The position numbers were made by a program, and so were the translations under genes. This document shows, one piece after another, positions 50,801-63,124 of a DNA stretch of 64,000 bases (positions are counted from its first letter, which is position 1; each line of letters starts with the position of its first letter). This DNA comes from Aulostomus chinensis (lineage: Eukaryota; Chordata; Actinopteri; Syngnathiformes; Aulostomidae). The notes beneath the pieces were generated by a model. That model had not been told where the DNA came from. It ran no database searches and worked only from the letters and a program-made list of their open reading frames with translations. The stretch lies in NCBI GenBank assembly GCA_037954235.1, contig JBBMOA010000015.1, forward strand, positions 22,610,069-22,674,068. The letters are read 5' to 3'.

Positions 50801-51710
50801 AATAAACAATGTTCAGTAGGACAGACAAATAACAAGCAGCTTGTAAAGTCGTTCTAAAATAGTTCACCCACCGGTGTCTGGCTTTACCTTACAATCTCCT
50901 TTACAAGTACAATACAGGTATATGAAGGACACAAAAGATTTGCTCACTAAACAGGAACAACCCCCTCCATTAAGGCAAAGTCAAACCAAACTTTGCTTCA
51001 GGTTTAAAGTGTAATTCCTGAATCAGAGGTGAAGAAGCCGGATGGTTAATGTTAGTGTTAAACCTGCTTTATGAGCAAAACATGATGAACTCTTGCAAAC
51101 GGAGGTAGAAACAAGGTAAACAAATACTAAGGAAAATATTTTTCTAAGTACGAAAAAATGTATTTGTAACAATTCTTTTCTGCACTTTTTCCATACTTAA
51201 AAATAATATATATATAACAATGAAAAAATCAAGGAGCTGCAGTGTGATACAGTGCATGTATACAAAGGTTCAGACAGCAAAATTTTAAATGTCATTGTCA
51301 GTAAATGGTTAATAAATGAATAAAACATTCTAATAAATCATTCTGATTCTACTCAGTAAGCCAATCCATTGTCAGCTAACATTGTTTCTAACCATACAAT
51401 GTCAACAAAATATTCTAAAACTTGATTAATAAGGCTCAGGCGAGATTCAGATGTGTGACTTGATTACATGTTGATTATCAGGAGTAATGTTGGTAGTGAA
51501 GTGAGTGAAACATAGTTCTGGTAAGCCAGCTTGAATGGGGGCTTTTTTTCCAATTGGTTTTTTAGTCCCATGGCACTGTCCTGGAAAATGCTGATCAACA
51601 GTTTGGTGCTGGCTAGTCTGTAATGTCTGTGTTTCATCAGTGAAACAGGCCTTTTTTGTTGCCTGTCTATGCTAGTTTGGTGTAGTTAGCAGTACAGCTT
51701 GCTAAGGTAC

Positions 51711-51756
51711 TAATCAAACTACAAAACCCAAATTAATCAAACTACAAAACCCAAAT
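51711..51756. repeat. Two tandem 23-bp units
   Basis: The unit from 51711 to 51733 (taatcaaactacaaaaccc plus four more bases) is repeated exactly at 51734-51756. Confidence 0.9.
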
Positions 51757-52455
51757 TATCTCAGAACAACAGAAGTTCAGCAAACTTTGTATGGCTTCAT
51801 GGATCATTTCGCTTATTTTGCTGTCTTACTGTAGCTCAGAGTTCTATCCTATTCGCTTCGCCACCGTTTCTGTAAAACAAAAGCAGCAAGTATTTCCAAC
51901 TGCTTTCTGTGTCAACATAACAGCTTGTTGTATTTCTATCAGGACAATTTATGTCACAATAATTATCTTTATACCAGCAAGTTATAATTCAGTGCTTACA
52001 CAGTTGCAGATTTAGGAAGCATCCATAACTGCAAACACATACACACAAACACACACATGCTGGGAAATCTCTTAACAGTTGCTCTGGTATCTGGCTTTCT
52101 AATGACTGCAGAACATTTTTCTGCCCGATTTGCTTTGACCTTATTAAATTCAAGTTCATGTTTGCCTGACATTTCATATATCCTCATATTAATCTTATAT
52201 CAGTTGCCTCACTGATTAGTTTAAGTGTAAACAGAGGTAAATATTTGAATGATATTCTGTCATAGAACGTATTTATGTCATCTAGAAACCTAGTTTGTGT
52301 GTTTTTTCTAATAAGCAAACAGTAAATACTGGTCTGTGTTCATCAGACTCCTTTCAGTGAAGAAAAATGCCTTTAATAGCCCAGTTTCTGGATGGAGAGC
52401 CAGGCTGATTTGATCTGAATCTGTGAGCATTAGATACCACATAACACGAACAGAC

Positions 52456-52457
<2 letters not shown>

Positions 52458-52515
<58 letters not shown>
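52458..52515. repeat. (GT)n microsatellite
   Basis: About 28 GT units. Confidence 0.95.
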
Positions 52516-52517
<2 letters not shown>

Positions 52518-54394
52518 CAAGCACACATTCCCCTCTCCCCCCACTCTTCCTCCTCTTTCTGCCTCACTACACACTATCATCTCCTTAAGCATTACAGTCT
52601 GGGTTAAATGAAACCTTCAACAGTTCAATGTGCATCTATTAACATATGCTTGAGTCTACTCCCATCTGAACAGCCAGCGAAGGCGTTAGCACACACAGTG
52701 GGGCAACACAAATTCTTGACCCAATGGCGCTGGCAAATTCTGGTGTGATTAGCGAGTCCAAGACAACAGACTGTCATGTAACAGTGTTTGTGATGCCATG
52801 TATTCATCTGCAAAGGCTGCTGTTTAATCAAAACCAAATGTCTAAAAAAAGGATTTAAATCCAGTATACCTCACCTAAATGTCATCATTTGTTCATAATT
52901 TTTTTATGAAAACTTTTTTTTTCTCCGGACTCAACTTCTCAGTGATTCCACAACTTAGAAAACGCTACCATCAAACAAACAATTTATGACACTAAAACTA
53001 TACAAATGCATGTTCAAAAAATCCACAACTTCATCATCCAGCAGTATGTTTACGACTTCACACTTTCTAAAATGATCCAGAACTAATTTAAAGACGATTT
53101 ATAGTTGTGCATTGTGTCTCTGCAGACACTAGGTTATAGTCCAAGCATGTCACCCCCATAGGCACTCATTTATACATACTGGTGGCTTCTATCCAACCAC
53201 TTTGAGGTTTTTTTTAATGTATTTCCGACTGAAAATAAGCAGTTTTGAAATTGGAGCTAACAACTGTTGAACCATTTTGTGAATCAGCAGTGCATTATGT
53301 GAGGTTCTGTAGAATATTTAGCCAAATTTTTCAGGCTTATAACAAAAAAAATCTTACTATGTAACATTTGAGACAATAAAATAGAAATGAAAAAAAGAAA
53401 AAAAAACAATGAATGAATGAAATCAGTCTAAGCTTTTAATGCCAGTTTTCATTTATGATTACTAGAATATGGTGGTGACTACAAATGATCTTAATGCAAT
53501 GTGACCTTCCCCAGATTGAAAAAGTGAAATATACCAGGCATTTCCAAGGAGTGCCTGTGTGACATCACAAAGAAGACCAAGCAGTGCTTACACTCAGTTG
53601 AAGCACCTAACATCACTAATTGATGGTTAATTTGCACAAAGTGACATATTAAAATTCATTAAATATGAGAGAAATTCTACCTCTGTAATTAATGCATTTG
53701 CTGTAGCGTCAGTAAATACAGTAACTCTGGACAGTACAAACCAAATAAAAACAAATGGCAGCATTTAAAGCCTCCCAGTGGCCTACATTGTGTTGCCTGG
53801 GTCTTTGATGTTAATAGGCTACTGAGGAGCCGTGTTTTTGTTTGTTTATGTGGGTTGCTGTGACTCCGTCAAGCCACCCTCACTCGATTTGAAGTGACAG
53901 AGAATAGCAAAAGGCACTCGTCTAAAGGGATTTGTTTCCTATTGGCCTGAATGTGACCTCTACATTTCATTACATCACACATTCACTATTCTATCGGCAC
54001 ATGACTGACAAGCACCTTAAAATATAAGAATAATAAATAACTTTTTCTGTAAGGATTTATTAACTTTTTCATAAATACAGTATTTTTTTTTTACATTGTA
54101 CAAATTAAACAGGTTATTTTTTATTTTCTTGTGTTTAGCAGTAGCATCAGCAAAAATCATGCAAAGAGCCCCTCCTGCCCAACATCCCCACCCTCTTTAT
54201 TAAGGTGCAATTTTTTAGTCCTGGCTGAGGCAATAGTGTAAGATGCTTGCTAGCAGACTTGTGAATGTTGCAAGTGAGGAGCATAGTGAGTAGCGCCATT
54301 TGACCAGCATAATTTCTTGTATCAATGTAATACTTCACCCAAAAAGAGCATTTTGTGTTTCAAGTGCTCACAAATAGGTGTCAATAGGAATCAG

Positions 54395-54495
54395 CTCACA
54401 AAGATGTTCTTCACTACTGCGTCACTTCTCTGGTGCTCCAGAATGCAAGTTGAGCCAGCCATACATATTTAGCTTGAAACTAATGGCGCCCCATG
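54395..54495. repeat. Local repeat, copy A
   Basis: The blocks gctcacaaagatgttcttc and gagccagccatacatattta followed by gcttgaaactaatg recur in the same order, slightly diverged, about 660 bases downstream. Confidence 0.6.
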
Positions 54496-55055
54496 ACCAC
54501 CAACTACGAACAACAGTTAAATTGTCAAGTTTGTTCAACTGATTTTACCAGCTGTTATCCCTTGGTTCAACCGTAAAAAGCATTGAATTAGACGAGTTAT
54601 CAATAGTTTGTTTTAGGCTAAAATCAAAGTGCTTGCAGATTACGGAGCCCACAGCTAAAAAAAAATTGACATGGGTTATACCAGACAATGTGATTTTGTA
54701 AACTGATGGACAGTTTTTTCCTGTTGTTAGCCACTGTTCCCTCCAAGTATAATATACTTGGCTTTTCTTCCTGCAGAACAGCTGAAGTCACAAAGAAGTG
54801 AAATAGGAGGAAAAAATGGGTTTGTTAATGCAAGACAACTACTTGTAAGCAGTTGAAAGGAAGAATAAACTTTATACAGGCAGTATCAAATGTGGCTTCC
54901 AAAAATGGAAAGACAGGATAGACAGTATAGAGAGGATAAAAAGAATGCCAGCATGTATCCAAAGATGATCTATGAATGGTGGAAATAGACTTGCAATAGT
55001 GATGCAGACCACTGTACCTTTCAAGTACTTGCAGATGCAGTAGGCAGGTTTTCTT

Positions 55056-55150
55056 GTGCTCACAAAGATGTTTTTCCCTATTTTATCAATACTTTGTCCC
55101 AACATAATGCAGAAAGAGCCGGCCATGTATATTTAGCTTAAAGCTAATGC
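55056..55150. repeat. Local repeat, copy B
   Basis: Gctcacaaagatgtttttcc and gagccggccatgtatattta followed by gcttaaagctaatg match copy A. It is a direct repeat of a dispersed element or a local duplication. Confidence 0.6.
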
Positions 55151-55497
55151 CAACTTACAGCCAACAACAAAACGCCCCACTGTTAAAAAAAAGTACATTG
55201 TCTGGTATAATCCACTTTTACATTATCTAGGAATAAGCCTGAAGCTAAAGGTGCCCTATGGCCACTATATCCAAAACATCCATTTACATTGTGTTGAGTC
55301 GATGTCTGTTGGATCATTCACAGCTAAAGAACCGGCTGTAACTCTTCTGGTTAAGCATGCATTCAGGGTGGCACTTAATTGCGAGTGTAATGATTTGATT
55401 AGATTTAGCTCAAATCAACAGTTACGGCGAGATAAAGAAGACATGTATTATCCTGGACGATGTGGTTGAGACTTGTACACTGATGTTTTTAGACATT

Positions 55498-55532
55498 TTG
55501 TTGTTGTTGTTGTTGTTGTTGTTGCTGCTGTT
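55498..55532. repeat. (TTG)n microsatellite
   Basis: About ten TTG units ending in ctgctgttg. Confidence 0.9.
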
Positions 55533-56655
55533 GGTCGTTTAAGTTCACACAGTTAGTGTGGCTTGCGATAGTGAGGCAAAAAATCCTGGTGGTGCCCCTG
55601 TGGATGGTGACGATACAAGGAGCACTACCAAGCAAATAGACTGGGAGCCCTATTGAAGTGATCTATGGCAGCAGGTGGTTGACAGATGGCGCTGTTTCTG
55701 CTCCGTGTGTTTGGGGGGTACTCAGCTTAATTTTTGGCATTTAGAGAGTGAGTAATCAGAATGCAAACCATGGTGCAAAGAGGTAGTCATTAGACACCTA
55801 CTAATTCAATTCAAATTCCATGTTTTGTTTATATATAGGAGCAGCATATTGCACGTTGCGCGTTTTATGTCCACGTTGTCATCATCAATAAAACGGCACT
55901 GTAAAGCCGCACATCTGCTTGTCTGATTGATGTGCCCTTTAAATAGCCCTTAACACATAACACCAGTGACCAACAACCAGCCTGTCCTTGGTCTGTACAA
56001 ATGCTTTCTGGTGTTTTCCAAAAGAGCAATATGCCATGGTTGGGCCAGACAACATCTCATTAACGTACTTAAGGATCTGTCAGTGCAAGTGGACCACAAG
56101 TCATTTGCTAGTTAAAGGGTGAGTGTGCTTAGCATGAAAACGTTGTATGTGCCTGCTTGAAACTAGTGATGATGCTTGGTGCTTGACCAAGCACCACCTT
56201 GTGCCATGCTTTAAATAGGGCCCGAAGTTTGCATACTGCCAAGAGAGCTGAATCCTCACATGCCACCATCTTCCCACCTGTGCTATGATTAAACATGCTT
56301 TCTTTATTGTTTAAGAATTTATAGAATAAAATGAATATGATGTATAGATCCTAATTCATGAGGTTTGGTTGTGTCATGTTCTAACTTTTGAAACTGAAGA
56401 AATATATTACTACTCCTCCCGTTGTCAATCCTGAGCCGTCATTATCAGGGTAAATTTCATGCCTGGGCTCTCCATGATCAAAATAAACAGAACAGCTTTG
56501 GATGTCCAAGCATTTTAAGTCCTTAATCTTTTAAAACTGTTGTTCAACTCGAAGGTTCTAAAAGTGTGTTCAGTCTGCCATGACAATGTGAACTGGGGGT
56601 GAAGAAAAGAAAAAGTGGGAAGCAAAATTGTACCAGACACACACTTATAATAGGA

Positions 56656-56690
56656 CCCCCCCCCACACACACACACACACACACACACAC
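56656..56690. repeat. C run then (CA)n
   Basis: A C run followed by about 14 CA units. Confidence 0.9.
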
Positions 56691-59304
56691 GATACTAAAC
56701 TATACTTAAGCTAAAAATACACATGCTCATGTGACACTGAGAGCCAACTGAAGAGCTTTGCTGTATATTTACACAGTTTATTAGCGTCCAATTGAGCATG
56801 TGTCAGATTTCAACCCCCTGGCATGGCTGAGCAAAAACAACATTATGCCATTTCCCCCGATTTTATCTCTTCATAACTGGAAAATGCTGTTCTCATTCCA
56901 TTAAGGTCCTAATAGACACTTTTTCAAGAGCTGTTTAAAAGCTTGAGCACTGGTGAAGTGAACTTCACAGCAGATTTTACTCTCAACATCGGTGACTATT
57001 TCACATCTACAGTAGACAAGCTTGCAAATGTGTCCTCAAATTGGCAAGCAGCAATTCAAATGGAGCTCCTATTCTTTAATGAACATAAAGTTAGAACTGA
57101 GCTGCATATTTAGAAATATTTTAAAGGTTTTTTCTACAAACAGATAACCCAAATAACGACACAAACAGCAATTCAGTTGAAGCCTTTACATCAAATCACG
57201 TGAGTAATTAAAGGATTTCTACCATATCTATCAAAAGGAAACCACAATGATCAGGAAGCATTTCCAGGGTCACCTGAACAGAGAGCAGCGTAGCCCATGC
57301 ACACTGCAGCACTCATTACTCAGGTCTCCATAGAGACAACCTTAGCAGCCTATACCAGTCCAGAGCCCTAAAAGCCTGTATTTGAAAAATAAGCTACATT
57401 AAGATTAGTCTTAATGGAAGCTGCACAAGTAAGCCTAATCTTTGCAGGACTGCTCAGGGACGGATGCTATCTAATATCAACAATCACATCCCCTTTATCC
57501 AACCTACAATCAATTCAGCGTGGCACACAACGACACCAAACAGAACATGAGGATCGTCATAATGTACTCTGGCTACTTTCTGTTTGCAAAACAACATGTG
57601 AATGTTTGATTTAAAAGAAAGGGTTTCTGTCAAATGAACTGAGTCGCAGCTCTGCATTCATCACAATCCTAACATGCTGCTGCTGCTGCCATTCAAAGTT
57701 TCCATGTAGATGTCTCTTGCAGCAGCCATTTTGCAACGCTGTTGCCTGGACCTAAGAGGCTGATAAACCCTATCGCTAGCAAAACAATACATGGAGCTCA
57801 GGAAACAGAGGTTTCAGCCCAGTGTTGAGTCAGATGGACACAAGTGTCCTCTCTCTTTCACTTAGAAATCACCTTGCTTCAGTTACAAAAAGGAGCCTTC
57901 GCTGCACCACAGTCACTGCTTTTATTCCATCTCTCCTCTGAAACACAGCTGCCGTCAATGGTTCTCAGCATGGCCACAAAATGGTATTCCTGTCATCTGT
58001 GCTTGATGCGTCACAATTAATGTGTAATCTTTTAATTTCTGCCTTCCCAAAAATCTTGTAAAAGCCCCAGTCAGCTTTTGATTTCTGCCCCCCAACACGC
58101 ACACACCACACCGCACCACCTACCCCACAGCCCCTTGTCCTCCTGGTTGCCCCCCTTCCTCACACACCCTTCTTGAATCCACCATAAAAATACTCAGTCC
58201 CCCAACACAAAAAACAGATTTGCTACTTATAAAATCTCTTTTCAGGAATTCACTGTGGACAAAATTGAATCTGATTTCATTTTGCGAGATGTGCACTTGG
58301 GCAAGGGTGAATAGGGTTTGTCTTTTTTTTTTTTTTTTTTAACAATCCAAAATGACTCCATGTCTGTGCTTCTAATATGGCGGGTGCAATGCAAGAAAAA
58401 AAGCCCAGCCAACATTTTTAATCCTTTCTATGGAGCTTTTCAGGTAAACATGCAAACCTATGTGCAAATTCATTCATTTGACACTCAAATTGATTAAAAA
58501 ATAATCAATTACTTCTGCATGCAAGCAAATGTAGCACATTTTTTATTAACATACCTCTTGATTTAGAAATATTCTTGAATTAAATATTAAACAGATATCT
58601 ATACAGAAATTATTCAGTATCATTGATATAATAATTGTGAGTTTCAAATTGTATTCAGAGGCAGGTTTGAAATTTCAACAAATAATGGTTTTAGAAAGCA
58701 AGCTGATATTCCAATTTGCCACAACAGAAATAATAAATGAGCAAAACATATTTTTATAAGTTATCTCAATTAAAATCTCATTGAAAAGGCTTAATAAACA
58801 CTTTAAGCATCAAAAAATGATGCAGAAAAATACACTCAGACTGAGGCCCAGGGCAGTTTGACGGAAGGAAAAATAAGATTCTCTGTTTCAAATAGAGAAT
58901 AAAACCAAATAATTTCCTTTAAAGCCTGGAATGCTATAAGATATAATTGTATGATAAAATTAAAAAGAAAAATATATTCAAATGTTCTTCCTGCAGTACA
59001 GGCTGCACCTATTACTAAATCTTCATTAACACTCTTTCACCTTTTCAATTTTTCTATTTGATCAAAGGATGTTAAATGTTAAAATGCATTAACGTTCTTA
59101 CACTGAAGCTGTGAAGGTTAATATGATGAAGCCCCCTAAAAGACATTGCTTTAGACAGGACATAGCAACAGCCTGTCCCTCCGTCATTTTTTCAGGAGAA
59201 ATACAAATCAATATTCTATTTGCAGATGCTTGTACACTATTGAAGATATTTGTACCTGCACAAATCTGGATATTCAACATCAACTTGACAAATGTATCAC
59301 CTAC

Positions 59305-59347
59305 CATTCAAGATGCACTGGGAAAAGATAAGAGCCAATATCCACAT
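59305..59347 (-). CDS. dscam: DSCAM exon 1: start codon and signal peptide
   Basis: DSCAM is a type I membrane adhesion receptor of the immunoglobulin superfamily that acts in neurite self-avoidance and synaptic targeting. This exon encodes 14 residues, MWILALIFSQCILN, plus the first base of codon 15. It is a hydrophobic leader that aligns without gaps to the human DSCAM leader as I remember it (same M-W-I-L-A-L start, same Gln at 10, same Asn at 14). The exon ends at a GTAGGT donor in phase 1. Its single leftover G joins the TT of exon 2 to make Val, which restores the vertebrate V-F-x-E-D-L junction. The start codon has G at -3. No pyrimidine tract precedes the start for about 200 bases, so the coding exon is probably continuous with the 5' UTR. 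It is too short for ordinary ORF finding and was located by its fit to exon 2. Whether this is teleost dscama or dscamb is not resolved. Confidence 0.9.
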
Positions 59348-59475
59348 GCCCCGCTCCTTTCAATATCCAAGCTTATGCTTTTTCTGCTTCTTTCCCCGCA
59401 CTCTTTCTTCTTGTAATTTCTTCCTTTTATTTCTTCAACAAGTCAATTGCAATGAAAGAAAGGGGAGCATGCAGA

Positions 59476-59537
59476 TCTCTCTCTCTCTCTCTCTTCCTCT
59501 CTCTCTCGCTCTCTCTCTCCCTCTCCCTCTCTCTCTG
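59476..59537. repeat. (CT)n tract, GA-rich on the DSCAM sense strand
   Basis: An imperfect polypyrimidine run lies 130-190 bases upstream of the DSCAM start codon. It reads GA-rich in the transcript direction and probably lies in the 5' UTR or core promoter. Confidence 0.9.
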
Positions 59538-59559
59538 AATCCTTCACGTTGGGAAGAGG

Positions 59560-60300
59560 ATGAAGAGGAGGAGGATCGCGCGTCTTCCTGCTGCTGATTG
59601 TCTCTTGGTATAGCGGGTTAGGATCCACAACTATGCGTCTCCCTGTCTATTGGAGTATCCGCGATGCGCCGCACAGCGCGGCCTCAGTGCAGCCGTTCCC
59701 GCTTGTCGGAGCGCTGCCCCGCGTGGAACATCAGGGAGCTCAGCTCGGTGCGCTCGGATCCAGGTGAGCTGTGCCGCCGCCGCCGCCGCCGCCGCCGCTG
59801 CTGAGTCAGAGGCTGGAGACGCATAGAAGAAAGTGCAGATGCGCGCACCAAACTCCACCGTTACACAAATTTAAAATTAAAAACACAAAAAATTTTCAAA
59901 AATACAAATGAAGAAAATAATAATTAAAGATAAATCAGAGGTTTAGATAGACACACATGTCACCTCAGGTATGTGGAGGAAAAATATGCGTAGAAAGTAT
60001 TTTTGAAAGGATGAAAAAGCGCACAGAGTTGATTGTTAGCTGCGCTGTAAACTCATTCTCTCTTCTCCGCCTCTCTCCGTCCGGCGAGCAACAAGCACAC
60101 ACATCTTCCCTCCACAGACAGCCGCACACATAAACTGCGCACACTGCTCCCTGCATGCGGTTATAACCTGCCCTGCCTCAGAGAGCTGTGGGATAAACCC
60201 TCGCCTCCTTCTCTGCAGCCGCGCTCTCCCTCTCCATTGCCTTAAAGATGCAGGGGTGGGGTGGGGGTTGAGGAGGGGGCGCACAGCTCAGCCTCTGAAG
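59560..60300 (-). promoter_or_regulatory. dscam: Presumed DSCAM 5' UTR and CpG-rich promoter region
   Basis: Going upstream from the start codon on the minus strand there is a purine-rich GA tract, then CpG-rich sequence (for example gatcgcgcg near 59574 and dense CG at 59661-59760), a CGG repeat at 59773-59801, a short AT-rich break near 59860-59960, and a second CpG-bearing block near 60040-60300. This contrasts with the CpG-poor intron and fits a developmental-gene CpG promoter. The start site cannot be fixed from sequence alone. Upstream ATGs on the minus strand, such as the one at 59468-59470 opening an 11-codon ORF, would be uORFs if transcribed. Confidence 0.6.
59773..59801. repeat. 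(CCG)n, CGG on the DSCAM sense strand
   Basis: About nine CCG units followed by ctgctg. The tract lies inside the CpG-rich region, about 430 bases upstream of the DSCAM start codon, and would be a CGG repeat in the transcript if it is within the 5' UTR. Confidence 0.9.
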
Positions 60301-61864
60301 GAGAATAGAAAAAAAATCTCTTTCTTTTGTTTGGTCAGAGGGAAGATGCATCAAGGTGTTCCATTCTTGGAGAGAACTGGACATGAAGATAAGTAGGGGC
60401 CAGAGCAGGACATCCTTCAGTAGTTTGCTGGCACCAGTGTGGTGTAGCAGGCTGGAGGATGGATGCTGACAGAGGGAGGGGGTGGGGGAGATGCTACACC
60501 TGACTGAATACCATGCAGGCATTTGGTGAAGGGAAAAAAAATGCTAAATTATCTTAATTGGAGGAGATCAAATCTTGTCTTTTTAATGTATTTTCTTGAT
60601 AATTTATGAGCCCCAGGGGCATTTTGGGATTCCTGCCAAGCTTACCCCTGACATTCATTAATTGACCTTGACAAATATAAGCAGCCAAACAACACTCATA
60701 GGAATGCACACACACAGGCACGCACACACGCACATGCAGTCTTTGCACCAGGGGGCGTCAAATGGCAGCCAAGTCAGACATCCACAGCCCTCCTACTTGA
60801 CTTCACCTCCATTCACCCGGTGAGGCCAGGGACTAATCTGTGAATTCGCCACTAAACAGGAAGAAAAACAGAAAATAGAGAAAAAAAGGTTTTATATTTG
60901 AAATGAAGTGTCATTCCATAAACATGGAATTTTGAACTACATATGAAGATTATGTTCTCATGATAAGAAAGTTCCGTGTATTTGTTTAATTTGAGATTAT
61001 TGTGCAGCCACTGACACAGTCAAAGCAGCAAGTGACATCTGTTCCCATGTGCCTGTTTGAATTTATCCAGGCTCATTTATCTTCAGTGTTGCAGGTGAGC
61101 CAGGTTTTAGGCCTCAGAGTGGCTGCTACATAGCCTCAGCCTCCACATAAGACCTGCACGTGTACATGTTCTGTGCCAGGGATACAGGACCTGTCACTGC
61201 ATGCCTGGCCCCTGCACTTCCAGCCAGGAAGCCCAAAAATATACCACATCATTATCGCTGACTCCAGCCATACCAAGACAACACACACTGAATAAACACT
61301 TTTTGTGTTTGTGTAGATTTTTCCTAATCTGTGTCCCTGTCAGTCTCGTTGGCTCCCAGCAGTGAGGGGGTTTTGCTGTTCATCCAATTATGTTTTTTAT
61401 GCCTCCCCTTCCCCTACCTTCCTTTCTCCAGCAATACAAGACAGCCTTCAACTCCTCTGCCCTTTTCAAACAAATTATTATCAGAACTCTACAATACATA
61501 TATTTGCTCCATTTATAGGCAGCTACATACTTAGAGAGCCTGAGAATAAGAGGCAGATCATTGAGTAGAATGACTTACACAGCAGGACATATTTCACCAA
61601 GGTGCTACACATGTAAAGATTGGCAAGAGAAGTTTAACACACAATTTTGCTTTCAAAGAGCATATACCTCTACCAAGGCAAACTCAGGCAAATGCAATAC
61701 CATTTTGCAAGCAAAAATGTATTTTCCCCCAAAATGTATAGGGTTCCACCACGTTTGATGAAATGTTGTTTTTTGTCATCCTGCAAACAGATGAACAAGT
61801 ACTTACTGCACAAGGTAGGCAGGATGTGAAAAGCTGCTCATAGCTTTCAGAACACAAGACTAAC
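60301..61864. other. Region upstream of DSCAM, nothing recognised
   Basis: Lies between the CpG-rich promoter area and the gypsy remnant. A short CA/GCAC run lies near 60706-60736. No exon of a neighbouring gene was recognised. Confidence 0.45.
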
Positions 61865-62080
61865 AACACAGGGAACAGAACACCCCTGGGCTGACACCCG
61901 GTGGCCCAGGACACCGGGGATGATGGCAGTGAATATCCTGGATGAGCTGGGGGTCCATAATGTCGTGGGAAGGGACCCATGACCACTCCTCCGGAACATA
62001 TCCCTCCCAATCCACCAGGTATTGTATGCCCCTGCTCCGAGAGTGCGCCGACAACAAGGCCCACACAGAGTTCACAAGCT
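61865..62080 (-). pseudogene. Chromodomain of the gypsy element
   Basis: YLVDWEGYVPEEWSWVPSHD followed by a D-P-x-L-I motif is the chromodomain core that closes chromoviral polyproteins, where it guides integration to particular chromatin. Proline-rich coding sequence and a stop follow. It identifies the element as a chromovirus-type Ty3/gypsy. Confidence 0.85.
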
Positions 62081-62084
62081 CACC

Positions 62085-62280
62085 ATACAGCAGCCGGGAA
62101 GGAGGCAGGGAGTGAGAGGGCTTTTGGTGACCGGTTTCACCCAGCTCACATGGAAGGCCAGGTGGATCCTGGAGGACCTTGGGAGCTTGAGCTTCACCGA
62201 AGAGTTATTAATAACTTTCAGAATGGGGTATGGTCTGATGAATCTGGGGGTGAACTTACAGCAGGAGTTGTGCATGGGGA
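62085..62280 (-). pseudogene. Integrase C-terminal SH3-like region
   Basis: The minus-strand reading has KFTPRFIRPYPILKVINN followed by VKLKLPRSSRIHLAFHVSWV, the usual pattern between integrase core and chromodomain in chromoviral Ty3/gypsy elements. Its frame is not continuous with that of the core. Confidence 0.75.
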
Positions 62281-62359
62281 GGTCCTTGGTAGAAAACTAA
62301 ACTCACTGCCTGGGACGGTAGGCAGGCGCTGGACGGCGGTGGTGGTCTGGTGTTTTCTT

Positions 62360-63120
62360 GTAAGTAGCCGAGGATTTCAAGACCAGCAGAGGCAGACCAT
62401 GGAAGCGGCTGGAGGGACGTTGACATTCCACTCCAGGGTGGAGAACAGAGGAGGCTTGTAGCCAAAAACCACCAGGATAGGTATCAGGCACGTGGAAGCT
62501 GAAGGGAGTGTGTTACGAGCGTACTCCACCCAAGTAAGCATTTTGGACCATGTAGCCGGATTGTCCGCAGTGATGCATTGGAGCCCCTTCTCCAGGTCTT
62601 GGTTGACCCTCTCCATCTGGCCGTTAGTCTTAGGATGGTACCCTGACGACAAACTTGCAGTGGCCCCCACCAGCAGGCAGAGAGCCCCCCCCCAGAACTG
62701 TGCCATGAACTGTGGCCCCCTGGTTGGATATGATGTCTCTGGGAAAGCCAAAAGTCTCGAACGCATGGGTTGACATAAGTTCGGCTGTCAGTTTGGCAGA
62801 TGAAAGTGTAGGCATAGGAATGAATTTGACCATTTTTGAAAATTTATCTGCGACGATGAAGATGGTTGTGTTGCCTTGTGAAGGGGGAAGTCCAGTGACA
62901 AAGTCCAGTGAGATGGCTGACCAGGGGCATTGTGGCAAAGATAGCAGTCAAAGGACGCTGGCTGGCAGGGCGTGGGATGCCTGTTGTTGTGAGCACACAG
63001 AGCACTCAGAGACATTTGAGGCAATATCTGTGCAAACATCGGGCCACCAGAACCAATCTAACACTCTGAGAAGGATTCTGTGGACACAGGTGACATGAAA
63101 CATTGCTGTTGCGAGCCCAT
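62360..63120 (-). pseudogene. Integrase zinc-binding region and catalytic core, broken
   Basis: Landmarks on the minus strand are an FWWPDVCTDIASNVSECSVC stretch (second half of the HHCC region), then ISLDFVTGLPPSQGN with the first catalytic Asp, DKFSKMVKFIP, a frame change at the second Asp block (one frame reads SNQGATV and the other TRGPQF, with neither keeping the Asp), then SLSSGYHPKTNGQMERVNQD with the catalytic Glu, and TWVEYARNTL. A stop follows the zinc-binding region. The loss of the second catalytic Asp and the frame changes rule out activity. Confidence 0.85.
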
Positions 63121-63124
63121 TTCT

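Noticed and set aside
59631..59858. 75-residue minus-strand frame with poly-Ala upstream of DSCAM
   Set aside because: The Ala run is the CGG repeat of the presumed 5' UTR, the frame is not joined to the DSCAM start codon, and no family is recognised.
62492..63098. Plus-strand open frames over the gypsy element
   Set aside because: They are antisense shadows of the integrase region on the minus strand.
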